In this document: one piece after another, positions 14,764 to 15,213 of the stretch
Numbering within the stretch: position 1 is the first letter of the stretch
Layout: each line of letters starts with the position of its first letter
Assembly: GCA_002389175.1 (NCBI GenBank)
Contig: DGNZ01000186.1
Span: 1-15,213 of the forward strand
DNA length: 15,213 bases
Direction: 5' to 3'
DNA from: Rhodospirillaceae bacterium UBA4479
GTDB taxonomy: Bacteria; Pseudomonadota; Alphaproteobacteria; Rhodospirillales; Casp-alpha2
Translations under genes and position numbers: made by a program
The notes under the pieces: model-generated
Told to the model about the DNA's origin: nothing
Seen by the model: the letters and a program-made list of their open reading frames with translations, nothing else
Database searches by the model: none

Positions 14764-15159
14764 ATGCTCAAAGTCCATACGCTCAACGATCAGGTGCGCG
14801 CCCATTCCAATAACGCCGGGCACGCCACCGAAGTCCCACCCCACGCCAGATGGTTGTACTGCAACGGTCAGGTCGGTGCGCGCCTGGATGGGACAATCCC
14901 GGGTACACCCAAAGAACAGATCCATGTGATCTTTGAGCGCATCGGAACGATCCTGGGCGCGGCCAACATGTCGTTTAGTGATGTGGTGAAGTTCAGTGTT
15001 TATGTGACCGATGGCGACATCATCGCCGATTACTTGGATGTCCGCGGCGACTATATGGGCGACCACAATCCGCCCGCGACGTTACTGGTCGTAAACCCGT
15101 TCCCCCGCGCAGGCATCGAGGTGGAGATCGAGGCGGTGGCAGCGAAGGTGGATTCGTAG
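14764..15159 (+). CDS. Rid family (YjgF/YER057c/UK114) protein, non-canonical
   Basis: Canonical RidA proteins are trimers that hydrolyse reactive enamine/imine intermediates released by PLP enzymes. This 131-residue protein has the family fold: 'WLYCNGQVGARLDGTIPGTP', 'QIHVIFERIGTILGAANMSF', 'DVVKFSVYVTDGDIIADYLD' and the C-terminal 'GIEVEIEAVAA'. The stretch normally 'PARS', whose Arg (Arg105 in RidA) binds substrate carboxylate, reads 'PATLLVV', so the key arginine is replaced. It therefore belongs to another Rid subfamily, and deaminase activity should not be assumed. The frame is open from 14677, but ATG 14764 fits the family and has AGAGG 10 bases upstream. Confidence 0.9.
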   Translation: MLKVHTLNDQVRAHSNNAGHATEVPPHARWLYCNGQVGARLDGTIPGTPKEQIHVIFERIGTILGAANMSFSDVVKFSVYVTDGDIIADYLDVRGDYMGDHNPPATLLVVNPFPRAGIEVEIEAVAAKVDS

Positions 15160-15213
15160 TCGGGATCTTCTCTCCATTCGGAAAACCTGTGGTGTTGAAA
15201 AAAGATCCCGGCT
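15158..15213. repeat. Inverted repeat at the right edge, after the Rid gene
   Basis: CGGGATCTT (15161-15169) and AAGATCCCG (15202-15210) are perfect 9-bp inverted copies. Allowing one G-T pair, the arms extend to 12 bp (15158-15169 and 15202-15213). The left arm overlaps the Rid stop codon (15157-15159) and the loop is 32 bases. The window ends at the right arm, so a following T-run cannot be checked. It may be a terminator or the edge of a repeat. Confidence 0.6.

Overview
The window looks like chromosomal DNA from an alphaproteobacterium, probably in or near the Rhodospirillales and probably free-living or marine. The taxonomic call is an inference. It rests on the gene order nrnC - kdsD - lptC - lptA - lptB - rpoN - hpf - ptsN, on NrnC in place of Orn-type oligoribonuclease, and on an Hsp20 gene followed by a DUF1150 gene. 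Most of the window is ordinary core genome. I see no phage, transposase, integrase, CRISPR array or defence island.

Left end (1-3343, + strand): a two-gene sensory module. A periplasmic ABC_sub_bind-type binding protein is followed 8 bp later by a membrane histidine kinase (TM - large periplasmic region - TM - HAMP - PAS - HisKA - HATPase). Both genes are broken by one lesion each: an in-frame TAA at codon 66 of the binding protein, and a one-base loss at about 2404 inside the kinase PAS domain. Everything else in both genes is intact, so the damage is either recent or a sequence error. No response regulator lies in the window.

Middle left (3366-6190): slyX and a PLP-dependent D-threonine/3-hydroxyaspartate aldolase-family gene form a minus-strand pair. 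Divergent from them is a heat-shock pair, hsp20 and a DUF1150 gene. The intergenic region between the two pairs holds four tandem 11-bp repeats, a possible heat-shock promoter and a structured 5' leader that may be an RNA thermometer. Next comes a small metal-related pair: a MerF-like two-helix membrane protein with no convincing start codon, and a cysteine-rich GDCCVxC-domain protein overlapping its 3' end.

Middle right (6202-12481, minus strand): one long conserved cluster, transcribed kdsD > lptC > lptA > lptB > rpoN > hpf > ptsN. It joins lipopolysaccharide core-sugar synthesis (arabinose-5-phosphate isomerase) and LPS transport with sigma-54, the ribosome hibernation factor and the nitrogen-PTS EIIA protein. 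A good sigma-70-type promoter lies just upstream of kdsD.

Right end (12651-15213): nrnC and a tRNA-Leu(CAG) gene on the minus strand, then an NDUFA9-type SDR gene and a Rid-family (YjgF) gene on the plus strand. The Rid protein lacks the arginine that defines canonical RidA deaminases. Inverted repeats sit in its leader and just after its stop codon.

The items most worth a second look are the doubly broken sensor pair, the 11-bp repeat array, the candidate hsp20 thermometer, the MerF-like gene without a normal start, and the non-canonical Rid protein. I found no clear new multi-gene system.
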